A stretch of 64,000 nt of DNA from Allobosea caraganae (GTDB lineage: Bacteria > Pseudomonadota > Alphaproteobacteria > Rhizobiales > Beijerinckiaceae), in assembly GCF_003351345.1 (NCBI RefSeq), contig NZ_QQTO01000019.1, forward strand, positions 186,001 to 250,000. Reading direction: 5' to 3'. The translations under genes and the position numbers were made by a program. Every line of letters begins with the position of its first letter. Positions within the stretch are counted from its first letter, which is position 1. Positions 7,688 through 16,838 of this stretch are shown piece by piece. A model generated the notes under the pieces. That model had not been told where the DNA came from. It was given only the letters and a program-made list of their open reading frames with translations, and did not search any database.

Positions 7688-9448
7688 ATGAGCGAGATGA
7701 TGACCGGCGCCGAGATGGTCGTCCGCGCGCTTCAGGACCAGGGCGTCGAGCACTTGTTCGGCTATCCAGGCGGCGCCGTGCTGCCGATCTACGACGCGCT
7801 CTTCCATCAGGAGAAGGTCAAGCACGTGCTCGTCCGCCACGAGCAGGGCGCGGTCCATGCGGCCGAGGGCTATGCGCGCTCCTCGGGCAAGGTCGGCTGC
7901 GTGCTCGTCACCTCCGGGCCGGGCGCGACCAACGCCGTCACCGGCCTGACCGACGCGCTGCTCGACTCGATCCCGGTCGTCGTCATCACCGGCCAGGTTC
8001 CGACCCATCTGATCGGCTCCGACGCGTTCCAGGAATGCGACACGGTCGGCATCACGCGCTCCTGCACCAAGCACAACTACCTGGTGAAGAGCATTGCCGA
8101 CCTGCCGCGCATCCTGCACGAGGCCTTCTACGTCGCGGCCAATGGCCGGCCCGGCCCGGTCGTCGTCGACGTCCCCAAGGACATCCAGTTCGCCAAGGGC
8201 GAATACACCCGCCCGCGCGACAACCAGCACAAGACCTACCGGCCGGTGGTCAAGGGCGACATGGACAAGATCCGCGCCGCCGTCGACCTGATCGCCAAGG
8301 CGAAGAAGCCGGTCTTCTATACCGGCGGCGGCGTGGTCAACTCGGGCCCGCACGCCTCGGCGCTGCTGCGCGAACTGGCGCGGCTGACCGGCTATCCGGT
8401 GACCTCGACGCTGATGGGCCTGGGCGCCTTCCCGGCGGCCGACCGGCAATGGCTGGGCATGCTCGGCATGCACGGCACCTACGAGGCCAATCTGGCGATG
8501 CATGACTGCGACGTCATGATCAATATCGGCGCGCGCTTCGACGACCGCATCACCGGCCGGCTCGATGCGTTCTCGCCGCGCTCGAAGAAGATCCACGTCG
8601 ATATCGACCCGTCCTCGATCAACAAGAACGTCAAGATCGACATCGGCATCATCGGCGACTGCGCCCATGTGCTGGAGGACATGGTCCGCGTCTGGCGCGA
8701 GACCAGCCCGCAGGTCGACAAGGCGGCGCTGAAGAGCTGGTGGGAGGAGATCGACGGCTGGCGGGCGCGCAATAGCCTCGGCTACAAGGGCTCGTCCGAG
8801 ATCATCAAGCCGCAATACGCGATCCAGCGCCTCTACGAGCTGACCAAGGACCGCGACACCTACATCACGACCGAAGTCGGCCAGCATCAGATGTGGGCGG
8901 CGCAGTACTTCCACTTCCAGGAGCCGAACCGCTGGATGACCTCGGGCGGGCTGGGCACGATGGGCTATGGCCTGCCGGCGGCGATCGGCGTGCAGATGAA
9001 GCACCCGAAGTCGCTGGTCATCGACATCGCGGGCGAGGCCTCGATCCTGATGAACATGCAGGAGATGTCGACGGCGGTGCAGTATCGCCTGCCGGTCAAG
9101 ATCTTCATCCTGAACAACGAGTACATGGGCATGGTCCGGCAGTGGCAGGAATTGCTGCATGGCGGGCGCTATTCGGAGAGCTACTCCGCGTCGCTGCCCG
9201 ACTTCGTCAAGCTGGCCGAGGCCTATGGCGGCCACGGCATCCGCTGCTCGAACCCGGCCGATCTCGACGACGCGATCCGCGAGATGATCGATACGCCCAA
9301 GCCGGTGATCTTCGACTGCCTCGTCGCCAAGGAGGAGAACTGCTTCCCGATGATCCCCTCGGGCAAGGCCCATAACGAGATGATCCTGAACGATTTCGAG
9401 GGCGATACCGGCGAGATCATCGACGCCAAGGGCAAGCAGCTGGTGTGA
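7688..9448 (+). CDS. ilvB: Acetolactate synthase, large (catalytic) subunit
   Basis: 586 aa thiamine-diphosphate enzyme that makes acetolactate or acetohydroxybutyrate, the first common step of valine, leucine and isoleucine synthesis. It has the N-terminal Pyr domain (GYPGGAVLPIYDAL, catalytic Glu52 in VRHEQGAVHAAEGYAR), the central FAD-type domain, and the C-terminal PP domain (NNEYMGMVRQWQELLHGGRYS). The Mg/ThDP motif reads G449-E-A-S, with Glu where most homologues have Asp. AGGAG precedes the ATG. It is under a leader-peptide attenuator. The small subunit gene is 1.46 kb downstream, separated by a toxin-antitoxin pair and a GST gene. Confidence 0.96.
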   Translation: MSEMMTGAEMVVRALQDQGVEHLFGYPGGAVLPIYDALFHQEKVKHVLVRHEQGAVHAAEGYARSSGKVGCVLVTSGPGATNAVTGLTDALLDSIPVVVITGQVPTHLIGSDAFQECDTVGITRSCTKHNYLVKSIADLPRILHEAFYVAANGRPGPVVVDVPKDIQFAKGEYTRPRDNQHKTYRPVVKGDMDKIRAAVDLIAKAKKPVFYTGGGVVNSGPHASALLRELARLTGYPVTSTLMGLGAFPAADRQWLGMLGMHGTYEANLAMHDCDVMINIGARFDDRITGRLDAFSPRSKKIHVDIDPSSINKNVKIDIGIIGDCAHVLEDMVRVWRETSPQVDKAALKSWWEEIDGWRARNSLGYKGSSEIIKPQYAIQRLYELTKDRDTYITTEVGQHQMWAAQYFHFQEPNRWMTSGGLGTMGYGLPAAIGVQMKHPKSLVIDIAGEASILMNMQEMSTAVQYRLPVKIFILNNEYMGMVRQWQELLHGGRYSESYSASLPDFVKLAEAYGGHGIRCSNPADLDDAIREMIDTPKPVIFDCLVAKEENCFPMIPSGKAHNEMILNDFEGDTGEIIDAKGKQLV

Positions 9449-9452
9449 GGAG

Positions 9453-9496
9453 TGGTAAGTCGTCGGTAAGAACGTTATCTTACCGACGACTTACCA
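9453..9496. promoter_or_regulatory. Perfect 19-bp inverted repeat upstream of the toxin-antitoxin pair
   Basis: TGGTAAGTCGTCGGTAAGA (9453-9471), loop ACGTTA, then the exact complement (9478-9496). It starts four bases after the ilvB stop and ends 16 bp before the antitoxin start. There is no T-run, so a simple terminator is less likely than an autoregulatory operator for the antitoxin, though an RNA hairpin is also possible. Confidence 0.75.
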
Positions 9497-9512
9497 GCTG
9501 CTGGAGAGCGTC

Positions 9513-9782
9513 GTGACACGGGCCAAGCTTTCGACAAAAGGGCAAATAGTGCTTCCGAAAGAGGTGCGAGATGCGCTGCATTGGCAGGCCGGGACCGAGT
9601 TCGAGGTCGTGACGGAGGGCGAGAGCGTGCGGCTCACGCCCGTTCCGGTCAAGAAGCGCTACACGCTCGATGATCTCTACGGCTGCCTGCCGTATAGCGG
9701 GCCGCCAAAGACCTTGGAGGAGATGGAGCGCGGTATTGACGAGGCAATGCGCGAGCGCTGGGCGCGGAAGTCCGGTCTCTGA
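9513..9782 (+). CDS. AbrB/MazE/VapB-type antitoxin (SpoVT-AbrB domain)
   Basis: 89 aa starting at GTG. The N-terminal 50 residues carry the swapped-hairpin DNA-binding signature (AKLSTKGQIVLPKEVRDAL, then GTEFEVVTEGESVRLTPV). The C-terminal tail (about 55-89, acidic/basic helix) would wrap and neutralise the toxin. It is three bases upstream of a PIN toxin. Such antitoxins repress their own promoter, and the perfect inverted repeat just upstream is a good operator candidate. Codon use is less GC-biased than in the flanking ilv genes, which suggests transfer. Confidence 0.88.
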   Translation: MTRAKLSTKGQIVLPKEVRDALHWQAGTEFEVVTEGESVRLTPVPVKKRYTLDDLYGCLPYSGPPKTLEEMERGIDEAMRERWARKSGL

Positions 9783-9785
9783 CAG

Positions 9786-10181
9786 ATGCTCGTCGCGATC
9801 GATACCAATGTGCTCGTCCGCTATGTCACGCGCGACGAACCGACTCAGGAACGCGCGGCGCGCACCTTGTTCGAGCAGTCCCCGGTTTTTGTTGCCCGGA
9901 CGGTGATGATGGAGGCCGAATGGGTCTTGCGCTCGGTGTATCGGTATTCTGCTGCCCAGATCGCGGGCGTTTTCTCAATCATCATTGATAACGAGAATGT
10001 GGTTGTCGAAGACGAAGCTGTCGTGCGGGCTGCCGTGAGAGCATTTGAGGCCGGTCTTGATTTCGCCGACGCGATCCATCTGGCCGCCTGCGGCGACTAT
10101 GAGACCTTTGCGACTTTCGACATCCGCTTGCGCAAACGCGCGTCAAAATCCTTCGATAAGCCAGCTGTGATCGACCCATGA
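9786..10181 (+). CDS. PIN-domain ribonuclease toxin (VapC-like)
   Basis: 131 aa. The four acidic residues of the PIN active site are visible: Asp6 (AIDTNVLVRYV), Glu43 (MMEAEWVLRS), Asp95 (DFADAIHLA) and Asp112 (FATFDIRL). VapC toxins are Mg-dependent endoribonucleases, often cutting tRNA or rRNA; the target here is unknown. It is preceded by its antitoxin and its stop overlaps the next start (ATGA). All key residues are present, so it appears functional. Confidence 0.9.
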   Translation: MLVAIDTNVLVRYVTRDEPTQERAARTLFEQSPVFVARTVMMEAEWVLRSVYRYSAAQIAGVFSIIIDNENVVVEDEAVVRAAVRAFEAGLDFADAIHLAACGDYETFATFDIRLRKRASKSFDKPAVIDP

Positions 10182-10867
10182 AACTCCTGATCGGCAACAA
10201 GTGCTATTCCTCCTGGTCGCTGCGGGCCTGGCTGCTGCTCGCGGCCAAGGAGATTTCCTTCGAGGAGGTGCTCGTCCTCCTCGACGAGCCGGGCTTCAAG
10301 GACGCGGTCCACGCGCATGCGCCGCAGAGCGGCGGCACCGTACCGACGCTCGTCGACGGCGACGTCGCCGTCTGGGAGACGCTGGCGATCGTCGAGTACC
10401 TGCATGAGCGCTTTCCCGAGCGCGGCATCTGGCCGAGCGATGCCGCAGCGCGTGCCCATGCGCGGGCGGTGTCGAGCGAGATGCATGCGAGCTTCCAGGC
10501 GCTGCGCGGCGCGTGCCCGATGAATCTCGGCAAGCGCTATGCAACCAGGGATCGCGGGGCGGACGTCACGGCGAATGTCACCCGCATCAGTGCGATCTGG
10601 GGCGAGGCACGTCGCCGCTTCGGCGAGGCCGCCGGCGGGCCGTTCCTCTACGGCGAATTCTCCGCGGCCGACGCGATGTTCGCGCCGGTCGTAGCCCGGC
10701 TCGACACCTATGCCATCCCGGTAGACGGGGTATCGGCTGCCTATATGCGCGCCGTGCTCGGCCTGCCTGCCTATCGGCAATGGCTCGATGCAGCGCTCAA
10801 GGAAAGCTGGATCGTCGAACACGACGAGGTCGACGAACCCGCCATCGCCAATCTCCGCTCCGTCTAA
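10178..10867 (+). CDS. Glutathione S-transferase family protein
   Basis: 229 aa. The thioredoxin-like N-domain (1-80) has KLLIGNKCYSSWSLRAWLLL, with a Ser-rich glutathione-activating region, and the cis-Pro element GTVPTLVDGD followed by WETLAIVEYL. An all-helical C-domain follows. Substrate unknown. The ATG overlaps the toxin stop, so it would be co-transcribed with the toxin-antitoxin pair. It sits between the two acetolactate synthase subunit genes, with no metabolic reason that I can see. Confidence 0.88.
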   Translation: MKLLIGNKCYSSWSLRAWLLLAAKEISFEEVLVLLDEPGFKDAVHAHAPQSGGTVPTLVDGDVAVWETLAIVEYLHERFPERGIWPSDAAARAHARAVSSEMHASFQALRGACPMNLGKRYATRDRGADVTANVTRISAIWGEARRRFGEAAGGPFLYGEFSAADAMFAPVVARLDTYAIPVDGVSAAYMRAVLGLPAYRQWLDAALKESWIVEHDEVDEPAIANLRSV

Positions 10868-10905
10868 TCCCCTCAGTCATTTCAGGTTCTTGCGACAGGT
10901 CTCCG

Positions 10906-11448
10906 ATGCCCAACTCAGCCACGCATTATCCGAACGCCCCGAAGGTCCAGCCCGTCGCCCGCCATACCCTGGCGGTGATCGTCGATAACGAACCCGGCGT
11001 TCTCGCCCGCATCGCTGGCCTGTTCTCGGGCCGCGGCTACAACATCGAGAGCCTCACCGTCTCGGAGACCGAGCACGAGAAGCACATCTCGCGCATCACC
11101 GTGGTGACCTCCGGCACCGCCCATGTCATCGAGCAGATCAAGGCGCATCTCGACCGGCTGGTGCCGGTGCACCGCGTCGTCGACCTGACCTTGCAGGGCG
11201 AGGCGCTGGAGCGCGAACTGGCGCTGGTCAAGGTCGTCGGCAAGGGCGACCACCGGGTCGAGGCGATGCGGCTCGCATCCGCCTTCGGCGCGCGCACGCT
11301 CGACGCCTCGCTGACCTCCTTCGTCTTCGAGCTGACAGGCTCGACCGAGGAGATCGAGCGCTTCATCAAGCTGATGACGGCTGTCGGCCTCACCGAGGTC
11401 TCGCGCACCGGCATCGCGGCGATGAGCCGTGGCCCGGACGCGATGTGA
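10906..11448 (+). CDS. ilvN: Acetolactate synthase, small (regulatory) subunit
   Basis: 180 aa. An N-terminal ACT domain (about 19-95: HTLAVIVDNEPGVLARIAGLFSGRG..., ITVVTSG) is followed by the ACT-like C-terminal domain (ALVKVV..., FVFELTGS). It activates the large subunit and confers feedback inhibition by valine. The start chosen is MPNSATHYPN; an in-frame extension upstream overlaps the GST gene and has no homology. It probably has its own promoter or depends on read-through from ilvB across 1.46 kb. The stop overlaps the next start (TGATG). Confidence 0.95.
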   Translation: MPNSATHYPNAPKVQPVARHTLAVIVDNEPGVLARIAGLFSGRGYNIESLTVSETEHEKHISRITVVTSGTAHVIEQIKAHLDRLVPVHRVVDLTLQGEALERELALVKVVGKGDHRVEAMRLASAFGARTLDASLTSFVFELTGSTEEIERFIKLMTAVGLTEVSRTGIAAMSRGPDAM

Positions 11449-11669
11449 TGGACACCGCCACGCTCAACCTGCTGACGCTGGGGCTCGGTGTCGTCGGCTT
11501 CGCCTGCCTGGCCTGGCCGATCATCATGCGCGTAAGCGGGCGTGCGCCGGCGCCCGAGCCGGGCAGCACCGCCACGATACGCTCGCCGCTCTGGTGGCTC
11601 GGCTTCACGCTGACGGTCATCGCCATCGTCCTGCAGCGCGTCGCCAGCCAGCAGGCGGGCGGCGGCTAG
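11448..11669 (+). CDS. Small two-helix membrane protein of unknown function
   Basis: 73 aa from ATG 11448, which overlaps the ilvN stop. Two hydrophobic helices (about 6-27 and 47-64) flank a short Pro-rich loop (GRAPAPEPGS), with a Gly-rich end. I do not recognise the family. Tight coupling to ilvN suggests co-expression but does not show a metabolic role. Confidence 0.65.
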   Translation: MDTATLNLLTLGLGVVGFACLAWPIIMRVSGRAPAPEPGSTATIRSPLWWLGFTLTVIAIVLQRVASQQAGGG

Positions 11670-11700
11670 GGCCTGCTACGAATACGGGGCAACCTCTCCA

Positions 11701-11807
11701 CGTCATCCCGGACAAGCCGCATTTGCGGCGCAGCTCCGGGATCCATCGTAAGGCTCAGCGCTCTATGATGGATCCCGGAGCTCCGCTTCGCTGCGTCCGG
11801 GATGACG
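11701..11807. repeat. Palindromic repeat (CGTCATCCCGGAC family)
   Basis: Terminal arms CGTCATCCCGGAC and GTCCGGGATGACG with an inner pair (CTCCGGGATCCAT / ATGGATCCCGGAG). This type of mosaic palindrome is widespread between genes in Hyphomicrobiales. It separates the ilvN unit from the convergent DUF924 gene and could act as a bidirectional RNA hairpin. Confidence 0.85.
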
Positions 11808-11837
11808 GCGCTTGATGCTGGCAAATAACAGCATGCT

Positions 11838-12383
11838 CTAGCCGCTGAAGCCGCCCTCGGCGAGGAAGGCGCGTTCCTCCGCCGTCGTGTCGCGGCCGAG
11901 CACCGGGTTGCGATGCGGGAAGCGGCCGAAATCGCGGATGATGTCGCGATGGACGGCGGCGTATTCGACGCCCTCGGGGTCATCGGCCGCCTGGCAGAGC
12001 GCGACGCAGCGCTCCTGGTGGGCGAGGTCCTCGGCATGCATGAAGGGCATGTAGATGAAGCGCCGCTCCGGATTGTCGAAGGCGCGGTCGAAGCTGTGGG
12101 CGATGGCGCGTTCCGCGACGCCGAGCGCCTGCGCATCGGTGGCAAAGGCCTGCGGCGAGCCGCGGAAGAGGTTGCGCGGGAACTGGTCGAGCAGGATCAG
12201 CAGCGCGTAGACGCCTTCGGGCGTCGCCTCCCAGTCCCGCAATTGGCCGGCGGCGGCGGCCTCGTGCGCGGCGAGGAAGCGGATGCGGATCTCCGCGTCG
12301 AAGGCCTCGTCCTTGACGAACCATTTCTCGGGGCCGGCTTCGCGCCAGAAGGCGACGATCTCCACTGCCGTTGCCAGGCTCAT
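11838..12383 (-). CDS. DUF924 family protein
   Basis: 181 aa, soluble, helical. Family signatures are visible: VEIVAFWREAGPEKWF near the start, LLILLDQFPRNLFRGSP, RFIYMPFMHAEDL and a C-terminal FGRFPHRNPVLGR. The biochemical function of the family is not established; the fold is tetratricopeptide-like. The start is at MSLATAVEIV; longer in-frame extensions overlap the TetR promoter. It is divergent from the TetR gene. Confidence 0.9.
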   Translation of the reverse strand: MSLATAVEIVAFWREAGPEKWFVKDEAFDAEIRIRFLAAHEAAAAGQLRDWEATPEGVYALLILLDQFPRNLFRGSPQAFATDAQALGVAERAIAHSFDRAFDNPERRFIYMPFMHAEDLAHQERCVALCQAADDPEGVEYAAVHRDIIRDFGRFPHRNPVLGRDTTAEERAFLAEGGFSG

Positions 12384-12502
12384 GTTCCAGATCTCCCATT
12401 GGCGGCAGTTTGACCGATCTGCCCGTCCAGATGAACAGCGGGGAGATAGGCGAGGGCGCCGGCGTTTGCCACTTGCACCGCAAAGAGCCCTCCTGTAGAT
12501 AG

Positions 12503-12525
12503 CCGAACCGTAACGTTCGGTTCGG
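12503..12525. promoter_or_regulatory. Candidate operator of the TetR regulator
   Basis: CCGAACCG, 7-bp spacer, CGGTTCGG, centred 27 bp before the TetR start and lying between it and the divergent DUF924 gene. Position and symmetry suit an autoregulatory TetR dimer site. Confidence 0.65.
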
Positions 12526-12539
12526 TAGATTTCCTCTCC

Positions 12540-14241
<1,702 letters not shown>

Positions 14242-14242
14242 G

Positions 14243-14382
14243 GGATCGTTTGTGAATTCTACTGGGGCGGCCGTCTGACGCGGCCGTCTGCGCTTCCGGT
14301 GCTCACGGACAGATGTCCGCTCCGCTCCGGTTCTCGACAGCCACGCCAGTCGGCTCGCCCCAGCGAATTCCCAGAACGATCC
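14243..14382. repeat. Stop-codon-anchored palindromic repeat, copy 2 of 3
   Basis: About 140 bp. Left arm GGATCGTTTGTGAATTCTAC and right arm ending GCGAATTCCCAGAACGATCC are near-complements. The interior is almost identical to copies 1 and 3. It begins two bases after the ilvC stop codon. Confidence 0.87.
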
Positions 14383-14460
14383 CAGACGGCTTCAGAAACT
14401 GATTCAGCTCCATGTGACGTTGAGTCAATTTGCTGACGTTGAGTCTTGATTTGATTGTTG

Positions 14461-14488
14461 AAACGGGCGCCGCGAGGCGCCCGTTTTT
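14461..14488 (+). terminator. Rho-independent terminator downstream of ilvC
   Basis: AAACGGGCGCC, loop GCGA, GGCGCCCGTTT followed by TT: an 11-bp perfect stem. It closes the ilvC unit after the palindromic repeat and precedes the stress-type promoter. Confidence 0.88.
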
Positions 14489-14518
14489 CGTTGCACGGCG
14501 CCGCTGCTCCAGCCCGGC

Positions 14519-14544
14519 GGAACAGCGCCGGTCTCCGGCGCGTT
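14519..14544 (+). promoter_or_regulatory. EcfG-type (general stress sigma factor) promoter
   Basis: GGAAC, 17 bp, CGTT: an exact match to the alphaproteobacterial EcfG/PhyR-regulon consensus. The -10 element is 29 bp before the start of the first small membrane protein gene. Confidence 0.75.
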
Positions 14545-14573
14545 GATGGACAGTGACGAAACGGGAGCATGCG

Positions 14574-14747
14574 ATGAACCGGGACGAGTGGAGAAATGAA
14601 ACAGCCAGCCGCGATCAGCATAGGCGGGCTGTGGCGCGGGTCGTCCCGATGCCGGAGGAGGGCAGCGAGAGCATGGCTCTCGTCATCCTGCTCGTCAGCG
14701 CCACGATCGCGATCGTGGCCAGCACGCTCGCCACGACGCTGTTCTAG
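14574..14747 (+). CDS. Small single-helix membrane protein (57 aa), stress-promoter driven
   Basis: 57 aa. A charged N-terminal half (MNRDEWRNETASRDQHRR...) precedes a C-terminal membrane helix (about 36-56, ALVILLVSATIAIVAS). CGGGAG sits seven bases before the ATG. First of three very small membrane-protein genes in a row behind an exact EcfG-type promoter. I recognise no family. Co-expression in the general stress response is inferred from the promoter. Confidence 0.7.
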   Translation: MNRDEWRNETASRDQHRRAVARVVPMPEEGSESMALVILLVSATIAIVASTLATTLF

Positions 14748-14773
14748 GACGATCCATCACAAGGGGAACGACC

Positions 14774-14995
14774 ATGGCTGCGGATGTTAAAGACAGGGAA
14801 GACCGGCTCGAGCGCCTGGAAGGCGGCGATCCGATTCCGCCGATGCGAGCCGACGACCATAGCAACGCCGATCCTGCAGTGGAGACGCCTATCGAGGCGC
14901 GGCAGGGTTTTCTCGACAAGCCCGTGCTGATGGTCCTCATCGGCGGGCTCGCCCTCGCCATCCTCGCCTGGGGCTTCGTCGAGCTGACCTATTGA
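14774..14995 (+). CDS. Small single-helix membrane protein (73 aa)
   Basis: 73 aa. The first 45 residues are highly charged (MAADVKDREDRLERLEGG...), then one C-terminal membrane helix (about 51-70, VLMVLIGGLALAILAWGFVE). A strong AAGGGGAA site is eight bases before the ATG. It lies 26 bp after the previous small gene and is probably in the same transcript. The layout (long charged cytoplasmic part, C-terminal anchor) resembles its neighbour, but the sequences are not clearly related. Function unknown. Confidence 0.72.
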   Translation: MAADVKDREDRLERLEGGDPIPPMRADDHSNADPAVETPIEARQGFLDKPVLMVLIGGLALAILAWGFVELTY

Positions 14996-15034
14996 GACCA
15001 AGCCATTTACGGACCCGAGCGCAGGGAGGCGACA

Positions 15035-15139
15035 ATGGGACCGATCAGGCGTTTGGAAACGCCGCAGGGCGCGCGGCTCTTGATGGCGCTGTCATTCGCG
15101 CTGGCGCTGGCGATCGTGCTCGGCCTGTTCAACGCGTGA
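15035..15139 (+). CDS. Very small membrane protein (34 aa)
   Basis: 34 aa, M-G-P-I-R-R-L-E-T... followed by a single hydrophobic helix (about 14-32, LLMALSFALALAIVLGLF). A GGGAGG site lies at the right distance before the ATG. It follows the two preceding small genes and its end overlaps the convergent DedA stop by 11 bp. It is short enough to be missed by length filters. The ribosome site and helix make it plausible, but it is unproven. Confidence 0.55.
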   Translation: MGPIRRLETPQGARLLMALSFALALAIVLGLFNA

Positions 15140-15653
15140 CGAATTCGGCGAGGCGGCCGGCGCCGTAGAGCAGGCCAAAGCCCCAAGCGAACGAGGCGAT
15201 CCAATTCCCGAGCTGGAACTGGAGGAAGGGCATCTTGACGATGCCCGCCACGATCGCGATCACAGCGCGCAGCGGCCCGAAGAAATGGCCGATCACGATG
15301 CTGAGCACACCCCATTTCTCGAAGAAGGCGTGCCCGCGTTCGAGCAGTTGCGGGTTCTGCTTGAACGGCCAGTGGTGATCGACGCGCGGCCCCAGCACGA
15401 GGCCGGCCCAATACGACACCCAGAACCCCGAGCCGGCGCCAAGCGAGGCCGCGAAAGCAAGCGGGATCAGGTTCAGTCCGGAGGCTCCCGCCGCGGCGCC
15501 AAAGGCCGTGAAGAACACTGTCGCCGGCACGATCCAGGACAGCACCGCCACGCATTCGGCAAAGGCGACGAAGAAAACGATCGGGACAGCCCAGCCTTGG
15601 TTGGCGCGCATGAACTCGACCAGATCCCGCATCAGGCTTTCGAGTTGCATCAT
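15129..15653 (-). CDS. DedA family membrane protein
   Basis: 174 aa with several membrane helices. DedA/VTT features: a reentrant hairpin region (SWIVPATVFFTAFGAAAG), SYWAGLVLGPRVDHHWPF, and FGPLRAVIAIVAGIVKMPFLQFQLGNW, which contains the conserved Arg-then-Pro pattern. DedA proteins are undecaprenyl-phosphate or phospholipid transporters needed for envelope homeostasis. Shorter than the typical ~200-220 aa but with the core complete. The start is the first of two adjacent ATGs. Confidence 0.88.
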   Translation of the reverse strand: MMQLESLMRDLVEFMRANQGWAVPIVFFVAFAECVAVLSWIVPATVFFTAFGAAAGASGLNLIPLAFAASLGAGSGFWVSYWAGLVLGPRVDHHWPFKQNPQLLERGHAFFEKWGVLSIVIGHFFGPLRAVIAIVAGIVKMPFLQFQLGNWIASFAWGFGLLYGAGRLAEFVTR

Positions 15654-15675
15654 GTCGGCGCGGTCTCCCTGGGGG

Positions 15676-15843
15676 CTTCCTTCTCCCCTTGCGGGAGAAG
15701 GTGGCAGCGCGAAGCGCTGACGGATGAGGGGTCGCGCGACGCTTCTTATCGCGGCGGTTTGGCATATGCCATCTCTCGAAGGGTCGCGCGACCCCTCATC
15801 CGCCCCTGCAGGGGCACCTTCTCCCGCAAGAGGGAGAAGGAAG
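15676..15843. repeat. Palindromic repeat (CTTCTCCC...GGGAGAAGG family), copy 1
   Basis: Terminal arms CTTCCTTCTCCC and GGGAGAAGGAAG; inner arms GGATGAGGGGTCGCGCGAC and GTCGCGCGACCCCTCATCC. It fills most of the 300-bp gap between dedA and the ABC operon. Copies lie at 19617-19740 and 60811-60959. No gene seen in 15654-15953. Confidence 0.87.
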
Positions 15844-15953
15844 AACCCGCCAAAGGCGGGTTGCCTTCGCGGGCTGATCGCCTAGAGTTTTCGCAACGAG
15901 AAACGCGATGACGGCCGGCGCATGCGCGCAGCGGGCCACCAGGGAAACGATCC

Positions 15954-16838
15954 ATGGATCTGCAACACCGCCCGCACCCTGATCCGGGGCAAGCGGGCGC
16001 GTCTGGAGCCACATTGCCGGTGGCGGTGAAGCTTGGCGGGCTCGACATCACCTTCCATATCGAGGGCGGCCAGCGCTACAAGGCCGTGACCGGCATCGAC
16101 CTTTCCGTCGCGGCCGGTGAGTTCGTCTCCGTCGTCGGACCGACCGGCTGCGGCAAGTCGACCCTGCTCAACGCCGCCGCCGGTCTGCTGACGCCGTCGG
16201 CCGGCAAGGTCGAAATCTTCGGCAAGCCGCTTTCCGGCCTGAACGGCCGCGCCGGCTACCTCTTCCAGGCGGATGCGCTGATGCCGTGGAAGACGGCGCT
16301 GCAGAACGTTGCCGTCGCGCTGGAGCCGATGGGCGTGCCGGCAGCGGAAGCAAACGAGCAGGCACGGGGATGGCTCGCGCGCGTGGGCTTGCGCGCCTTC
16401 GTCGACCGCTACCCGCACATGCTCTCGGGCGGCCAGCGCAAGCGCGTCGCTCTGGCGCAGATGCTGATCCGCAATCCCGAGATCCTGCTGATGGACGAGC
16501 CCTTCGGGCCGCTCGACGCGCAGACAAGGCAGATCATGGGCAACCTCCTGCTCGACCTCTGGTCGAAGGACCGCAAAGCGCTGATCTTCGTGACGCATGA
16601 CCTGGAAGAGGCGATCGCGCTCTCCGACCGGGTCGTGGTGATGTCGGCAGGGCCAGCCGCCGGCATCGTCGCCGACTACAAGGTGCCGTTGCCGCGCCCG
16701 CGCGACATTGCCGAGATCAGGCTTGAGAAGGCCTTCCACGAGATCCACCGCGACATCTGGGCCTCGCTGCGCGTCGAGGTGCAGAAGGCCTATGCGATGG
16801 GCGAGGGCAAGGAACTGGTCGAGGACAGCACGCCATGA
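15954..16838 (+). CDS. ABC transporter ATP-binding protein (nitrate/sulfonate/taurine type)
   Basis: 294 aa. Walker A GPTGCGKST at 62-70, signature LSGGQRKRVALAQ, Walker B ILLMDEPFGPLD and the switch His in FVTHDLEEAI are all present. The F-Q-A-D-A-L-M-P-W-K Q-loop places it in the NrtD/SsuB/TauB class. It energises the permease encoded next (ATGA overlap). The first 25 residues are a poorly conserved extension. Substrate cannot be read from the sequence. Confidence 0.92.
   Translation: MDLQHRPHPDPGQAGASGATLPVAVKLGGLDITFHIEGGQRYKAVTGIDLSVAAGEFVSVVGPTGCGKSTLLNAAAGLLTPSAGKVEIFGKPLSGLNGRAGYLFQADALMPWKTALQNVAVALEPMGVPAAEANEQARGWLARVGLRAFVDRYPHMLSGGQRKRVALAQMLIRNPEILLMDEPFGPLDAQTRQIMGNLLLDLWSKDRKALIFVTHDLEEAIALSDRVVVMSAGPAAGIVADYKVPLPRPRDIAEIRLEKAFHEIHRDIWASLRVEVQKAYAMGEGKELVEDSTP

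Noticed and set aside
7430..9373. 647-aa open frame on the minus strand opposite ilvB
   Set aside because: Runs exactly antisense to a full-length conserved enzyme; composition (Asp/Arg/His/Ala-rich) is the usual antisense shadow of GC-rich coding DNA.
14401..14460. Small RNA gene between the ilvC repeat and terminator
   Set aside because: Two TGACGTTGAGTC-like direct units are visible, but no promoter or stable fold besides the terminator could be supported.
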